From: Mauremys mutica
Taxonomy: Eukaryota > Chordata > Testudines > Geoemydidae
Direction: 5' to 3'
Length of the DNA stretch: 64,000 nt
Assembly (NCBI RefSeq): GCF_020497125.1
Contig: NC_059077.1
Span: 26,611,340-26,675,339, forward strand
The position numbers were made by a program, and so were the translations under genes. Shown here piece after piece: positions 48,549 through 58,487 of the stretch. The notes under the pieces were generated by a model that saw nothing but the letters and a program-made list of their open reading frames with translations, was not told where the DNA came from and did not search any database. Numbering within the stretch: the first letter of the stretch is position 1; each line of letters begins with the position of its first letter.

Positions 48549-49321
48549 ATCGGAGCCGGCATTACATAGGGGCGAACTTTTGCGCTTGTGGCCGGATCTT
48601 CCACATCAGAAATGGTAATAAAATTTACACTAATGCGAGTCAATTGAGTCCCACCAATGCCGGTCACCGGTGTGGCGGCATCCCGCAAGGGCCAAGATTC
48701 CGGCCAAAACCGAGCGGGGACTATAGTCACATCGGCCCCTGTATCCAGCAAGGCGTCATGAATAATCTGCCGCCCATCGGACCCTTGAAGCCGAACAGTA
48801 CGGGTGGGCTTGCGCGAAGTAATGTCCATAACAAAAGCAATTTGGGGAGGGCTAGTGGATCCAAATCCTCGGGACCCACGATCAATCGGGGTCGATCGGG
48901 GTACACATCCCTTGAAGGGTATTAGTTGAGCAATGCGCGTACCAGCAATTATAGTTACAGGGGGGCAGAGGGCGCGTACCATTATCCCAATGTTCCCGGT
49001 ATAATCAGCGTCAATAAGGCCAGGTAAAACAAAAATACCCTGTTTTGATGTAGACGAACGGCCAATCAAAAGAGCACTTAGTCCAAATCCTAATGGGCCA
49101 TCAGTGTTAGAAGGAAGAACTTGAACTTTATCAGTCTCTAGAACTACATCTGATGCTGTGGCCAGGTCCACTCCGGCACTGCCACGGGTTGCTCCGGTGA
49201 GGTGTTCCAGGCAGCCGGGTTGGTAGGTGGAGGTACTTGTATCGTCGCGCTCCTCCGAGGGGCGCTCCGTGATCCGTTTCCCGGCAGCGGTGTTCCATCT
49301 TTCTTGTAACGCGCCCAGCAA
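48482..49321 (-). CDS. ERV dUTPase-protease (pro), 279-codon open frame
   Basis: This frame is uninterrupted. The dUTPase part has motif 1 GSAGVDL (47-53), motif 3 GLIDADYTG (101-109) and motif 5 RGSRGFGST (148-156). The aspartic protease part has LLDTGAD (191-197) and a GRDCL block near the C-terminus. dUTPase fused ahead of protease is characteristic of betaretrovirus-like elements. The frame overlaps gag by about 178 bp and lies in the -1 frame relative to it. It has no start codon of its own that need be used, because it would be made as a Gag-Pro fusion. Confidence 0.85.
   Translation of the reverse strand: MLGALQERWNTAAGKRITERPSEERDDTSTSTYQPGCLEHLTGATRGSAGVDLATASDVVLETDKVQVLPSNTDGPLGFGLSALLIGRSSTSKQGIFVLPGLIDADYTGNIGIMVRALCPPVTIIAGTRIAQLIPFKGCVPRSTPIDRGSRGFGSTSPPQIAFVMDITSRKPTRTVRLQGSDGRQIIHDALLDTGADVTIVPARFWPESWPLRDAATPVTGIGGTQLTRISVNFITISDVEDPATSAKVRPYVMPAPIWLLGRDCLSQWGIVLQNSPFA
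49276..49282 (-). promoter_or_regulatory. gag-pro ribosomal frameshift heptamer GGGAAAC
   Basis: On the minus strand G-GGA-AAC sits in the gag frame with exactly the phase needed for a -1 slip into the protease frame, inside the gag-pro overlap. GGGAAAC is the type of slippery site known at gag-pro in Mason-Pfizer-like betaretroviruses. Confidence 0.8.
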
Positions 49322-49335
49322 TCATTGGCATGATG

Positions 49336-49467
49336 TCCGAACTTATTACATCGTGCACAAGCACCAGTTGCAGAGTTAGGAGACATATCAGAGGTTCGCT
49401 GCCCAAACCTATTACGTCGTGTACAAGCGCCTGTTGCAGCTCTAGATGACATATCAGAGGTTCGCTG
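49336..49467 (-). repeat. 66-bp tandem duplication in gag
   Basis: The 22-codon segment beginning QRTSDMS and ending RFG/KFG occurs twice in a row (49467-49402 and 49401-49336). The first copy has lost the cysteine pattern of a zinc knuckle (CTRRNRFG), the second keeps it (CARCNKFG). Confidence 0.85.
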
Positions 49468-50339
49468 CCCATTTTGCATTGGGCAATCCCGCCAGAGGTG
49501 CCCGGGTTTTCCACAACTAAAACAAGGGCCAGCCGGCCGGGTCGATCTTTTAGCCCCCCATCGTCGCCCGAGCAGAGGTCGTAACGTCACGGCTAGTGCA
49601 GAGGCCTGTGCCTCAGCATGAATTGCTGCCTTATCCGTCTCCTCAAACATAGTGGCCTTATTACATGCTTCAATCATTTCCATTAGGGACGCAGTTTTGG
49701 GCAAAGTAGCTAAGATACGGCGGCAAGTGGGATTCGCATTCTGGGTGGCGAGATCAAGGCCAACTGCAGTCCTGGCTTCTGGCGTCAGATTAGGGGATCT
49801 ATCAATAGCTTCTCGGAGACGATCCAAAAAGGTGGAATATGGTTCTGATAGGCCTTGAGTAATTTTAGCGTAGGGCGGGTTCGGCTTCCCCATCTGGGGC
49901 ACCGCCTTAAAGGCAGCCAAAGCTAGTTCCTGTGATTGCTGCAGGATTCGGGGGTCCAGACGGGCTTGCAGATGTGGGTCAGCAAAACGACCGGCTCCCA
50001 AAAGCATCTCAGTAGTGGCCACGTGCCGGGGATCACCGTCCGGTAGATCCAGATTGTGGACAAGGGCCAAGTCGATTCTCTTGGCCCAATCATCTTTCCA
50101 CAACAGTTTTTGCGTGGTGTAAGAAGTAGATCAGCTAGTTTAATTGCATCATATGGACACATCGCCTGGCCCGTAAATACCTGTTCAATAAGAGACTGTA
50201 CATATAGATTATCTAGTCCATAAGCCATAATTGATTTCTGTGCCTCACGGATCAATTTCCAATCCAAAGGGGCCCATTGTCGGTGATTAGGATGTTGAGG
50301 GTCTGGCGTAATTACTGGGTGCACCTTTAGATTCAGGTG

Positions 50340-50343
<4 letters not shown>

Positions 50344-50370
<27 letters not shown>
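50344..50370. repeat. T27 homopolymer at the ERV 5' junction
   Basis: A pure run of 27 T (poly(A) in ERV orientation) lies exactly between gag and the 102-bp LTR remnant. Confidence 0.95.
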
Positions 50371-50372
<2 letters not shown>

Positions 50373-50472
50373 TGAAAACAAACCCAGAGCCAGGTCTTTA
50401 CACGCAGATCCAGCATAATTAATTTATCTCAGAAGCAAAACAACCTCAGTGTTTCTCATTACTTATCCCACA
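50371..50472 (-). repeat. Truncated 5' LTR (first 102 bp)
   Basis: Matches 45196-45297 with one difference (ACGCAG versus ACACAG). It starts TGTGGG at the ATCCTC target site and breaks off at AATGAAAAC into the poly(T). TATA box, R, U5 and primer-binding site are missing. Confidence 0.92.
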
Positions 50473-50478
50473 ATCCTC

Positions 50479-51403
50479 TTCCCAGTGAGAGAAGCACGTG
50501 CAGTGAAGTGTCTTATTTTGATAGGTTCTGGGGTTTTTTAATATATACATGTTGCTATGTGTTTTTTAGAGAAAGTAATGACAAGGAAATGTGCCTTACA
50601 CTTGCACGTCATATAAATGCCACAAACAGACACTCAACGTAAGGCAAAAGGACATGCCCTTCTAAGAGAAAACATGGTGGAAAATGTGTCTGCTGAACAA
50701 AACATTCTTCCCCCCATATTCCTTTCCCTTAAGCACTGAAGTTGAGATTGTCAAAGCAGTCTACTAATTTTATTGGAAGTAATGTGTTTAAGCCCCACCA
50801 TTGTCCCTGTGTGACTTCTGGCTTTAACCACAACCTAGGGCTTTCACAAAATATTTCTCATTGTCAGAAACCTGCAGAAACTGTGACTTTTATTAGAAGA
50901 GGTTACATAGCATATGGTATGTTTTGTGCAGCTCCAACCAGGTGTACTGCCTGCTCACTAGTAATAGGTGAACAACTATATCTCTTTTCATTGTCTGGGA
51001 GAAGTTTTCCAAGGGTGTGAGGTAACACAATAAGGTCATTCATGCTTGATGAAGTTGTTTAAAAATGTCTCCATCCCAGCACGGGTGATCTTCAATCATA
51101 TACCTCAGGAGTTTGGCTTTTCTGCAGGATTGAGGAGTACTGGGGGGAGGGGGGATTCACTTCAAATCCTGTGAAAGCGTGAAAAAGTCACTTTCACACA
51201 GGATTTTTTGCTCATAAAACTTTGAACAGAGATAGGAGAGTGGCCACATTGAAAATGTGGTGCTTGCTATGGGCAGTGATTGGCAGCCTGGCATATTCTG
51301 GTGCTGGATCAAAATGTGGGCAGTATAGACTCATCTTCATCACTGAGAATATGAACAAATCAGCCCTCTGGCTGATATACTGCCAGTCCTGTTTCTAAGC
51401 CTC
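50479..51403. other. No gene recognised
   Basis: No supportable ORF or repeat. Confidence 0.45.
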
Positions 51404-51406
51404 TGA

Positions 51407-51670
51407 GGGCATGTCTACACAGTAAAGAAAAACCCTCAGCTGGCACCTGACTTGGGCTCACAGGGCTCAGGCTGCAGGGCTCTTTCATTGTTGTGTAGAC
51501 TTCCCGGCTGGGGCTGGAGGCCAAGCTCTGGGATGCTTCCACCCCACGGGGTCCTTGAGTCCAGACTCCAGCCTGGAAATCTATGCAGCAATGAAACAGC
51601 CCCTCAGCCCAAGCCCCACGAGCCCAAGTCAGCTGGCATGGACCAGCCTCTTTGTTGTGTAGACATACCC
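51407..51670. mobile_element. Harbinger-type MITE, 264 bp
   Basis: Ends GGGCATGTCTACACAGTAAA and, inverted, GGGTATGTCTACACAACAAA. TGA flanks both sides (51404-51406 and 51671-51673). Ends resemble those of the 4.3-kb Harbinger element (GGGTATGGCTACAC), but there are no CAGCGCTG motifs inside, so it is probably mobilised by a different Harbinger. Confidence 0.85.
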
Positions 51671-51673
51671 TGA

Positions 51674-52632
51674 GACTTGACTTCTTGGGATGCCCCTAGA
51701 GTGGGTTAGCTTTTTATAGAGGCTGCCAGAAATGCAGCGAGCTCCTTGTCTCAGATTTATCTAGCCAGTAGAATTGTGTGATCTGTGCGATTTGGCTGCA
51801 TGTAATGTCACAGTATAGGTTGCTCTTACAGACTGTGTGTACTCGTACTGAATTCATTAAGCATTCTAGCTAGGGGAGGATCTGTGAACAGAAACAGTGA
51901 CTTCCCTTATCTGTGCACATCATCCCAGTCATGTTATTCATAAATGAGGGAATGAAGCAGGATGCCAAATGGTGATATTAAACAGCAGCTTCTATCAGTG
52001 TTGGCTATAGGTTTTTGCTTTTTTCTCCAGCTACCTTAGGCATGTCACCCAGACAACCCTGGGTGCTAAAAGTGGATAGTCAGTGAATATTCGCAGAGAA
52101 TACACAATAGTAGGAAAGCAGTCAAAATGGTTCAGAGGAGTAGAGAGTCAGCCCAGGTTCATTACCAGCCACTGGGGAAGTGACACGGTCTGGGCAGTGA
52201 ACGGGAAGACTGCCTGAGACAGTTTTTATGGAGAGACTTTGATACCCCAGAAGGGGGAAAACACATAATTGCCTGGCCAGGGAGGGCCAAGCCACCAAGA
52301 GCTGAGTCACAAACAAGGAGCACCCTAACTTGCAGAGAGAGAGGCAGGCTGTGGAAGGGGGTGTCGGATCTGGAAGGAGCTAATCCCCAGAGCAGTCAGC
52401 AAGAGGTGCTCTTCTGGTGTGCAAACCTCACTACAGTAAGTAGCTGGGTTGCTGCCAGCTAACAATTAGACAACTATTAATACCTAAATATTATTGGACA
52501 CCGAGAAGCTGCCAGTTAGCAATGTGTATATACTCCAGGCTGATTTGTTAGTATTGTAGGGAAATGTTCTCATTCTTTCCTTTTTTGCTGAACTGTGTGA
52601 GTGAGATTATTTGTGTAAATGTTTTATCAGGG
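51674..52632. other. No gene recognised
   Basis: No supportable ORF or repeat. Confidence 0.45.
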
Positions 52633-53990
52633 TTCATAGAATCTAAGGCCAGAAATGGACTATTGGATCATCTAGTCTGGCTTTCTGTATAGCACAGGTC
52701 ATTAAATTTCCGACCACATTACCTCTGCAGTGAGCCACGTAACTTTTGGGTTTGGTTAAAGCATACCTTCCAGAAAGACACCCAGTCTTGATTTGTAAAC
52801 ATCAAAAGATAGAATCCACCACTTCCCTTGGTAGTTTGTTCCAATGGTTAACCACCTTCACTGTTAAAAATATGTGACATATCTAATTTGAATTTCTCTC
52901 CTTTCAGCTTCCAGCCATTGGTTCTTGTTATGCTTTCTCTGCTAGATTAAAGTCCTTTAATACTCAGTATTTTTTCCCATCAAGATACTTACGCACTGTA
53001 ATCAAGTCACCTCTCAGTCTTCTTTCTGAGAAGATAATTATATTGAACTCTTAAGTCGCTTTAGCTGTAAAATCATTTTTGTGGTTCTTTTTACAACATC
53101 TCCAGTTTTTCAATGGTCTTAAAATGTGGACACCAGAACTGTACACAGTGTTCCAGGGGATTCTTGGGTGCAGATTATCTAGACCCACTGATTTAAAAAT
53201 GTTTATCCATAGTAGATGTTGTTTAACATCCTCCCTAGTTACTAATGGACTGGAAAGTACTTCATCAACCTCATATGGTACAAGCACATCATGCTGCTGC
53301 TTTTCAAATACAAAACAGAAATATTTATTGAACGCTTCTCTTTCCCATCCTTATTAACAATTTTACCCTTCCCATCTAGTAAGGGAGTAATACCATGCTA
53401 GGATTTCTTTTGTCCATAATATAATTTAAAAACTCCTCCCTTATTTTTGGATTTTTCCATGATGTTTTTAGTTTAATAGTACTAATACCTGGCTCTTACA
53501 GTACTTTTCATCAGTAGATCTCAAAGCAGTTTACAGAGGGGGTCAGTATCATTATCCCCATCTTCTACAGGGAGAAACTGAGGCACAGAGCAGTAAACTG
53601 ATTTTCCCAAGGTCACCTGACAGATGGGTGGCAGATCTAGGAATAGAATTCAGCTCTCCTGAGGCCTAGGCTACTTCTCTTACCAATTTTCTGCACTTTA
53701 TAACTTCTATTTATATTGATTGCTATCACTTTCTCCTTTCCCCCATTTGTTATATAGTGCTTTATTGTATTTCTAATTGCTGCCTTCACTTTGCCATGGA
53801 ACGGGATGCCATTGCTGTCCTCTTTCTTGATTGTGGAATCATGGCCTTTTAGCCATCTGATAAACTCTTCTTAAAGAGCTACCAATCTTCATTCACATTG
53901 TTTAACTGTTTCCTCCCAATGAACTTCACTCAGTTTTCCTCAGCTTTGCATACTGCATAATATTTGAGCTCTGTCTTCAATGAGATTCTT
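52633..53990 (-). mobile_element. CR1 LINE (antisense), interrupted by a SINE
   Basis: Left part is the inverted 3' region (ATCATCTAGTCTGGCTTTCT; CAAGTCACCTCTCAGTCTTC; ATGTGGACACCAGAACTGT). Right part (AATACAAAACAGAAATATTT; AATTTAAAAACTCCTCCC; CTTTATAACTTCTATTTATA) corresponds to inverted ORF2 text. The middle of the element seems deleted, and the segment is split by the insertion at 53484-53688. Too many stops to encode protein. Confidence 0.75.
53484..53688 (+). mobile_element. CORE/MIR-like SINE inside the CR1
   Basis: ACCTGGCTCTTACAGTACTT, AGATCTCAAAGCAGTTTACA, GGTCAGTATCATTATCCCCA, GAAACTGAGGCACAGAG and CAAGGTCACCTGACAGATGG form the conserved core of MIR-type SINEs in the right order. 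Confidence 0.75.
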
Positions 53991-54210
53991 CAGCACTTCA
54001 TGAGTTTCCTTAATTAGAGAGCGCTCCCAGTGACAAAGTTTAGATCTAGACTCTGAACTAAACTTTCCCAAAGTCTGGATGTTTTCAGATATGGGATCTT
54101 TGGTGCTGCCCATTATAGATTTGGAGGCAGATGAAAAGATCAGGTCCAGATCTGAATGTGACTGTCATCAAAATTTGAGTAGGTCCATATCTGTTGTTAT
54201 AATAATGAGT

Positions 54211-55004
54211 TGTCATGAACATACAGCTAAGGGTAGTATAAAATCCCTCCTTTACCTGTAAAGGGTTAAGAAACTCAAATAACCTGGTTGGCACCTGACC
54301 AAAAAGACCAATGAGAGGAGAAGATACTTTCAAATCTGTGGGGGAAGGTTTTTGTTTTGTCTCTCTTTGTGTTCTCTCCAAGTCAGTGAGGAATCAGGGC
54401 AGAGAAAATGCATCTTCCAAAGCCATACCTGAACTAAGCATCTAAGATTACAAATTGTAAGTAATAGCAAGGAAATATGTTAGATTATCTTTTGTTTTAG
54501 CTTGTGAATTGTCCCTTTGCTAAGAGGTTTATTCCTGTTTTTATGTAACTTTAAAGTTTTGCCTAGAGGGGAATGCTTTGTGTTTTAAATCTTATTACCC
54601 TGTAAAATTACCTTCCATCCTGATTTTACAGAGGTGCTTCTTTTACTTTTTTTCCTTTATAATAAAGTTCTGCTTTCAAGAACCTGATTGGTTTTTTCGT
54701 GTCCTAAAAACCCAAGGGTCAGGTCTGTGCTCACCTTGGTTACCTATTTGGTTGGTATATTATTCTTAAGCCTCCTCAGGAAAGTTAGTGAAGAGGCTTG
54801 GGGGGATATTTTGGGGAAACAGGAACTCCAAGTGGTCATTTTCCTGACTCACTTGGTGGTGGCAGCATATCATCCAAGGACCAGGAAGAATTTGTGTCTT
54901 GGGAAGTTTTTAACCTAAGCTGGTGGAATATAAGCTTAGGGGGTCTTTCATGTGGGTCCCCACATCTGTATCCCAGAGTTCAGAGTGGGAAGGGAACCCT
55001 GACG
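54211..55004 (+). mobile_element. Solo LTR, 794 bp
   Basis: Begins TGTCATGAACATACAGC and ends ACCCTGACG (CA changed to CG). A perfect 5-bp duplication TGAGT flanks it (54206-54210 and 55005-55009). AATAAA lies near 54660 (TATAATAAAGTTCTGC). No internal retroviral sequence adjoins, so it is a recombination-derived solo LTR. Confidence 0.82.
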
Positions 55005-55350
55005 TGAGTCATTATTATAGGGTTCTGTGGGAAAACCACAGGCCTCCAAATTGTAACTTTTTGAGAAAACATATGAAGGTTGTGGATGTTTGTCTCTTTT
55101 AGTGATAGTGACAGTGCTTGTGTAGTTCCATGCACAGAACAGTTATAACACATGTCCAGTTATAACACATTACCTTGCCCAAAGGTAAATGCATCCACAG
55201 GCCCTATTAATTTACTTTCATTTACTTGTGTTTTCCAGCCCATGACTGGTGCTTCCATGATCAGACAAACACCTAAACATCAGTAGATATGCCTCAAAGG
55301 CAATAATGCAATTATTTTATTTCTTGCCAGCAATTTCCATCAGTGTACAT

Positions 55351-55571
55351 TAAGGGTTCTCAAACTGGGGGTCGGGACCCCTCAGGGGGTCATGAGGTTA
55401 TTACATGGGGGCTCACAAGCTATCAACCTCCACCCCAAACCCTGCTTCACCTCCAGCATTTATAATGGTGTTAAATATATTAAAAAGTGTTTTTAATTTA
55501 GAAGGGAGGTTGCACTCAGAGGCTTGCTATGTGAAAGGGGTCACCAGTAAAAAAAAATTTGAGAGCCACTG
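55351..55571. mobile_element. MITE, TTCTCAAACT family, copy 1
   Basis: Starts TAAGGGTTCTCAAACTGGGG and ends TTGAGAGCCACTG; body contains TATAATGGTGTTAAATATAT. Flanks GTGTACAT and GGGTATGT are weak as a duplication. Confidence 0.75.
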
Positions 55572-55661
55572 GGGTATGTGTTTTATTGAGGGCACCTACC
55601 TCATCAGGTTGGTGAGTAGCATTACATCTTATGCTCTGGATCCAGAGTCCACTGTGTAATC

Positions 55662-55889
55662 CAGGGGTTCTCAAGCTGGCGGTTGGGACCCCTCAGAGGG
55701 TCGCAAAGTTCTTACATGGGGGGTCATGAGCTGCCAGCCTCCACCCCCAATCCCGCTTTGCCTCCAGCGTTTATAATGGTGTTAAATATATAAAAAGAGA
55801 GTTTTTAATTGATAAAGGGGGAGCGGGGGGTCACACTCAGAGTCTTGCTATGCAAAAGGGTCACCAGTACAAAAGTTTGAGAATCACTG
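55662..55889. mobile_element. MITE, TTCTCAAACT family, copy 2
   Basis: Starts CAGGGGTTCTCAAGCTGG and ends TTTGAGAATCACTG. A perfect 8-bp duplication GTGTAATC (55654-55661 and 55890-55897) marks it as hAT-type. The body aligns collinearly with copy 1. Confidence 0.9.
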
Positions 55890-55897
55890 GTGTAATC

Positions 55898-58123
55898 CTT
55901 CTGCTTGCTTCTCCCTGATTCAGGATTTTGCCCAAAGATTGTAGAAGACTTTTAAACCTCAGATATTACTATCATTACCTATCAATGCTTCATTATATTA
56001 GCTGATCATAATGGCCGGAACTTTGTTCATTTTAATGAGAGAACATAATCATAAAATAATTTCATTGACAACCTACTGTGGCTGAAATATAAGGATGTGA
56101 GAAACCGAGATGTTGATGTGTTCTGTTTCCTAAATTAAACTTACAATAGAAGCTTTATGGAAATTACCATAACTCATTATGAAACACTTGAGAACTTTTG
56201 GGGTAAATGTCTCTTTTTTTTTTTCTGGGAAAAAACGTGCAATAAAAATGTATTTGGTCTGGCTAAATGGATTTGGAGGTATGGATAAATAAACGAATGA
56301 ATGAAGGATAACTATCCTTCTGATTTCTACATCTCTTAGCTGGCCAAATCCCCTTGAAGATTCATTCCTCTGATACTCCATTTCCTTAGCACAAGATTTG
56401 CCAAAGGACAGCTCATGCAGTGTTACAATGCAGCCCACAGCCGCTGTGATTTCTAATATGGAGGTGTGGTTGCCCCGGCATACTACAAGTCTTAGTGTGC
56501 TGCTCCCTGGTGATTCTGATCACATTTCTTAGCATTTCAGCATTGGCATTCACAGACCAGGGGAACCTCTGAATTAAAAATAAAGAAAATAATAGATGGC
56601 TGCCATCTGCTCTCTATTATGCAGCTTAGATGTTGCCTCTGGCTCCTGGTAAACTGTCAGTGGTTGGAAGTTTGGATTTTCCTGACTTAGCAGGTGTTGG
56701 GACAACTCTCCTTCTATATGGCTTGGAAGTTCTTAAGGTACTGGTTGCTGAGTCAGGGTCCATCCAGCAAGACAGAAACTCAGCAGGAGGCACAAGTTTA
56801 ACAGAGAAAACCCTCTTTCTGAGATATCAGATTTATTCATAGGTTCTTTTAGTCTGCTTCCAGCCAAAGCCTATATCCTCCACATTCCCTTCAGACAACA
56901 GTCTGTAAACACTGGAACACAATAATCAGTCCACATGCTTTTTTTTTTTTTTTTTGGTTTCTTAAGTCTCCAGAGCTCAAGTCCTAGCTTCTAGGTAGAA
57001 AACTTCTTTCAGTCCCCAGACCCTATTGGCTCCTATTTATGGCTCTGGACTAATTATAACTCAGCTACATCTGACTAAATATGCTAAAAGCAGGAAGACT
57101 AGGTCATCTCAGATGGGACTCCTGAACACAGTGCAGAACAATGGCTAGGACTTAACTTCAAATCATCAGGCCAAGAGGCACCAGAGAACCTGTATGACCA
57201 ATCAGTCTCCTGTGCCTGACTTTACACATTTGTCTTGTTCTTAGCATGAAGTCAGTCTATATGCTCTTTTAGTTTCTTTCCATTCTCAGTACAGTCTACC
57301 CCAGGCACTCAATAGTCATGTAGCCATAAAGTTTAGTTTCCCCTTTATCTATGTTACTAGGTGTCAAGGGCCTAGCATGAGCCTCACCGGAAGCATTCAT
57401 GCCCAGGTTAGTCAACTAAAATCTCACTCTCACTGTCTTAATGCACATTCTTAGTTTTCACATCTACAGAAGTTCCTAGATCTCGCTTCATGGCCCATAT
57501 TTTCAGGATTCTTTCATTTTGCACTTATTTTGTGCTCTTCCATTCTTTGGCATTCCATGGAAAAAAGCAGTATGGGATGATATAACTGAAGAATTAGTTA
57601 ATGACTATCATAATCTGTACAAATATGGAGGGGGAGGACAAATTAAGGTTGCACAGGCAGTTCTAATTTGGTCACTTCCTAATTTTTGTCTGCTTGAGTT
57701 CAAAATCTTAATGTTTTAAAGCAGTTTTTGTTTGTGTGTTTCCCTAGGTTTTTATAGGGCAAATAAAAAAAAATTCCATCAGGTGGCATCAGACTGAAAC
57801 CTAATAGATCATCAGGTTTAGAACAGACCTCTGCCATGTGAGCTAACAGAGTGACTGATAGCAATATTAGGTTGTCTTAGTGTGGACCAGCACTACAGGG
57901 GGATAGGACGCACTTTGCCAGTTGGTGCCACAGATATTTCCTGGCAACAAAAGACGCGTGAGACTTGGGAATCTTCCCCCTGGCTTGGCTTTTGTTCTTT
58001 CTGCATGTTAATCAGATGGCTTCTTCCTTCAGTCAGATGGCTGCTTGGGTGCCTTATAGCCCAGGATAGACAGGCTCCCTGCTCTCAGTTCCACCGCCTG
58101 ACTTAGAGCAGCTGGGAGCAGTC
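55898..58123. other. No gene recognised
   Basis: Contains T runs at 56212-56223 and 56940-56956. ORFs of 66-102 codons have no known domain. Confidence 0.45.
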
Positions 58124-58487
58124 TGTCATGACCAGGACATGAGTGGTCAGAACAGGAGTCAGGCCAGGTCAGAGGCTGAGACAGGCCAGAGGACAAACCA
58201 TGGATTATGTGCCTGGCAGCATCATGTTACCACGAGATCAGCAGTGGGCACAGGTATTGCAGGCGAAGCAGTCCAGAGCAGGGAGAAGCTAGCTACCTGG
58301 ACAGCTTCCAGTTCCTGTGCTTGGGTTAAATAGCGGCTGGGGACCAATCAGATCCCAGTACTGGAATCCTCTGTCAGAGTTCAGCTGCTATTCAGACAAT
58401 GGTTAGCAGCTCACTAGATGGCAGGTTGGGACTGCCTGGGTTGCAAGAGTGTGGTGGACTAGGGTTCAAGACCTACAGTCCTTGACA
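58124..58487. repeat. Probable solo LTR, 364 bp
   Basis: Starts TGTCATGACCAGG and ends TCCTTGACA, with short inverted TGTCA/TGACA ends. It contains GGGGACCAATCAGATCC (CAAT-box-like) and a TTAAATAG TATA-like box. No clear target duplication. Confidence 0.5.

Larger units (their letters stand above)
49144..50334 (-). pseudogene. ERV gag: capsid and nucleocapsid (matrix missing)
   Basis: The first capsid part (PLDWKLIREAQKSIM, YVQSLIEQVFTG) is read in one frame down to about 50112; the rest is in another frame (open from 50103) after a 1-bp loss in a short T run at 50107-50111. Nucleocapsid has two zinc knuckles: C194-C197-H202-C207 and C249-C252-H257-C262. Between them a 22-residue segment is duplicated. 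The N-terminal matrix region is absent; the sequence instead runs into a 27-bp poly(A) (poly(T) on the plus strand). A few codons read across that tract are an artefact. Confidence 0.85.
44975..50472 (-). mobile_element. Betaretrovirus-like (class II) endogenous retrovirus, 5.5 kb, defective
   Basis: The provirus lies on the minus strand between perfect 6-bp repeats ATCCTC (44969-44974 and 50473-50478). It has a full 323-bp 3' LTR, a polypurine tract, and partial gag, dUTPase-protease, RT, RNase H and integrase. There is no env, no matrix region, no primer-binding site, and the 5' LTR is reduced to its first 102 bp. The dUTPase-before-protease order, the gag-pro frameshift site and 6-bp duplication place it with class II/betaretrovirus-like elements. 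The shared 102 bp of the two LTRs differ at one position, which suggests a young insertion. At least two coding frameshifts add to the deletions. Confidence 0.92.

Noticed and set aside
49131..49514. 127-codon minus-strand ORF
   Set aside because: Third-frame shadow of the gag-pro overlap; the gag frame has the zinc knuckles and the pro frame has the dUTPase motifs.
50334..50381. Start of gag with a poly-lysine leader
   Set aside because: The lysines come from the poly(A) tract and the start from LTR sequence; this is a junction artefact.
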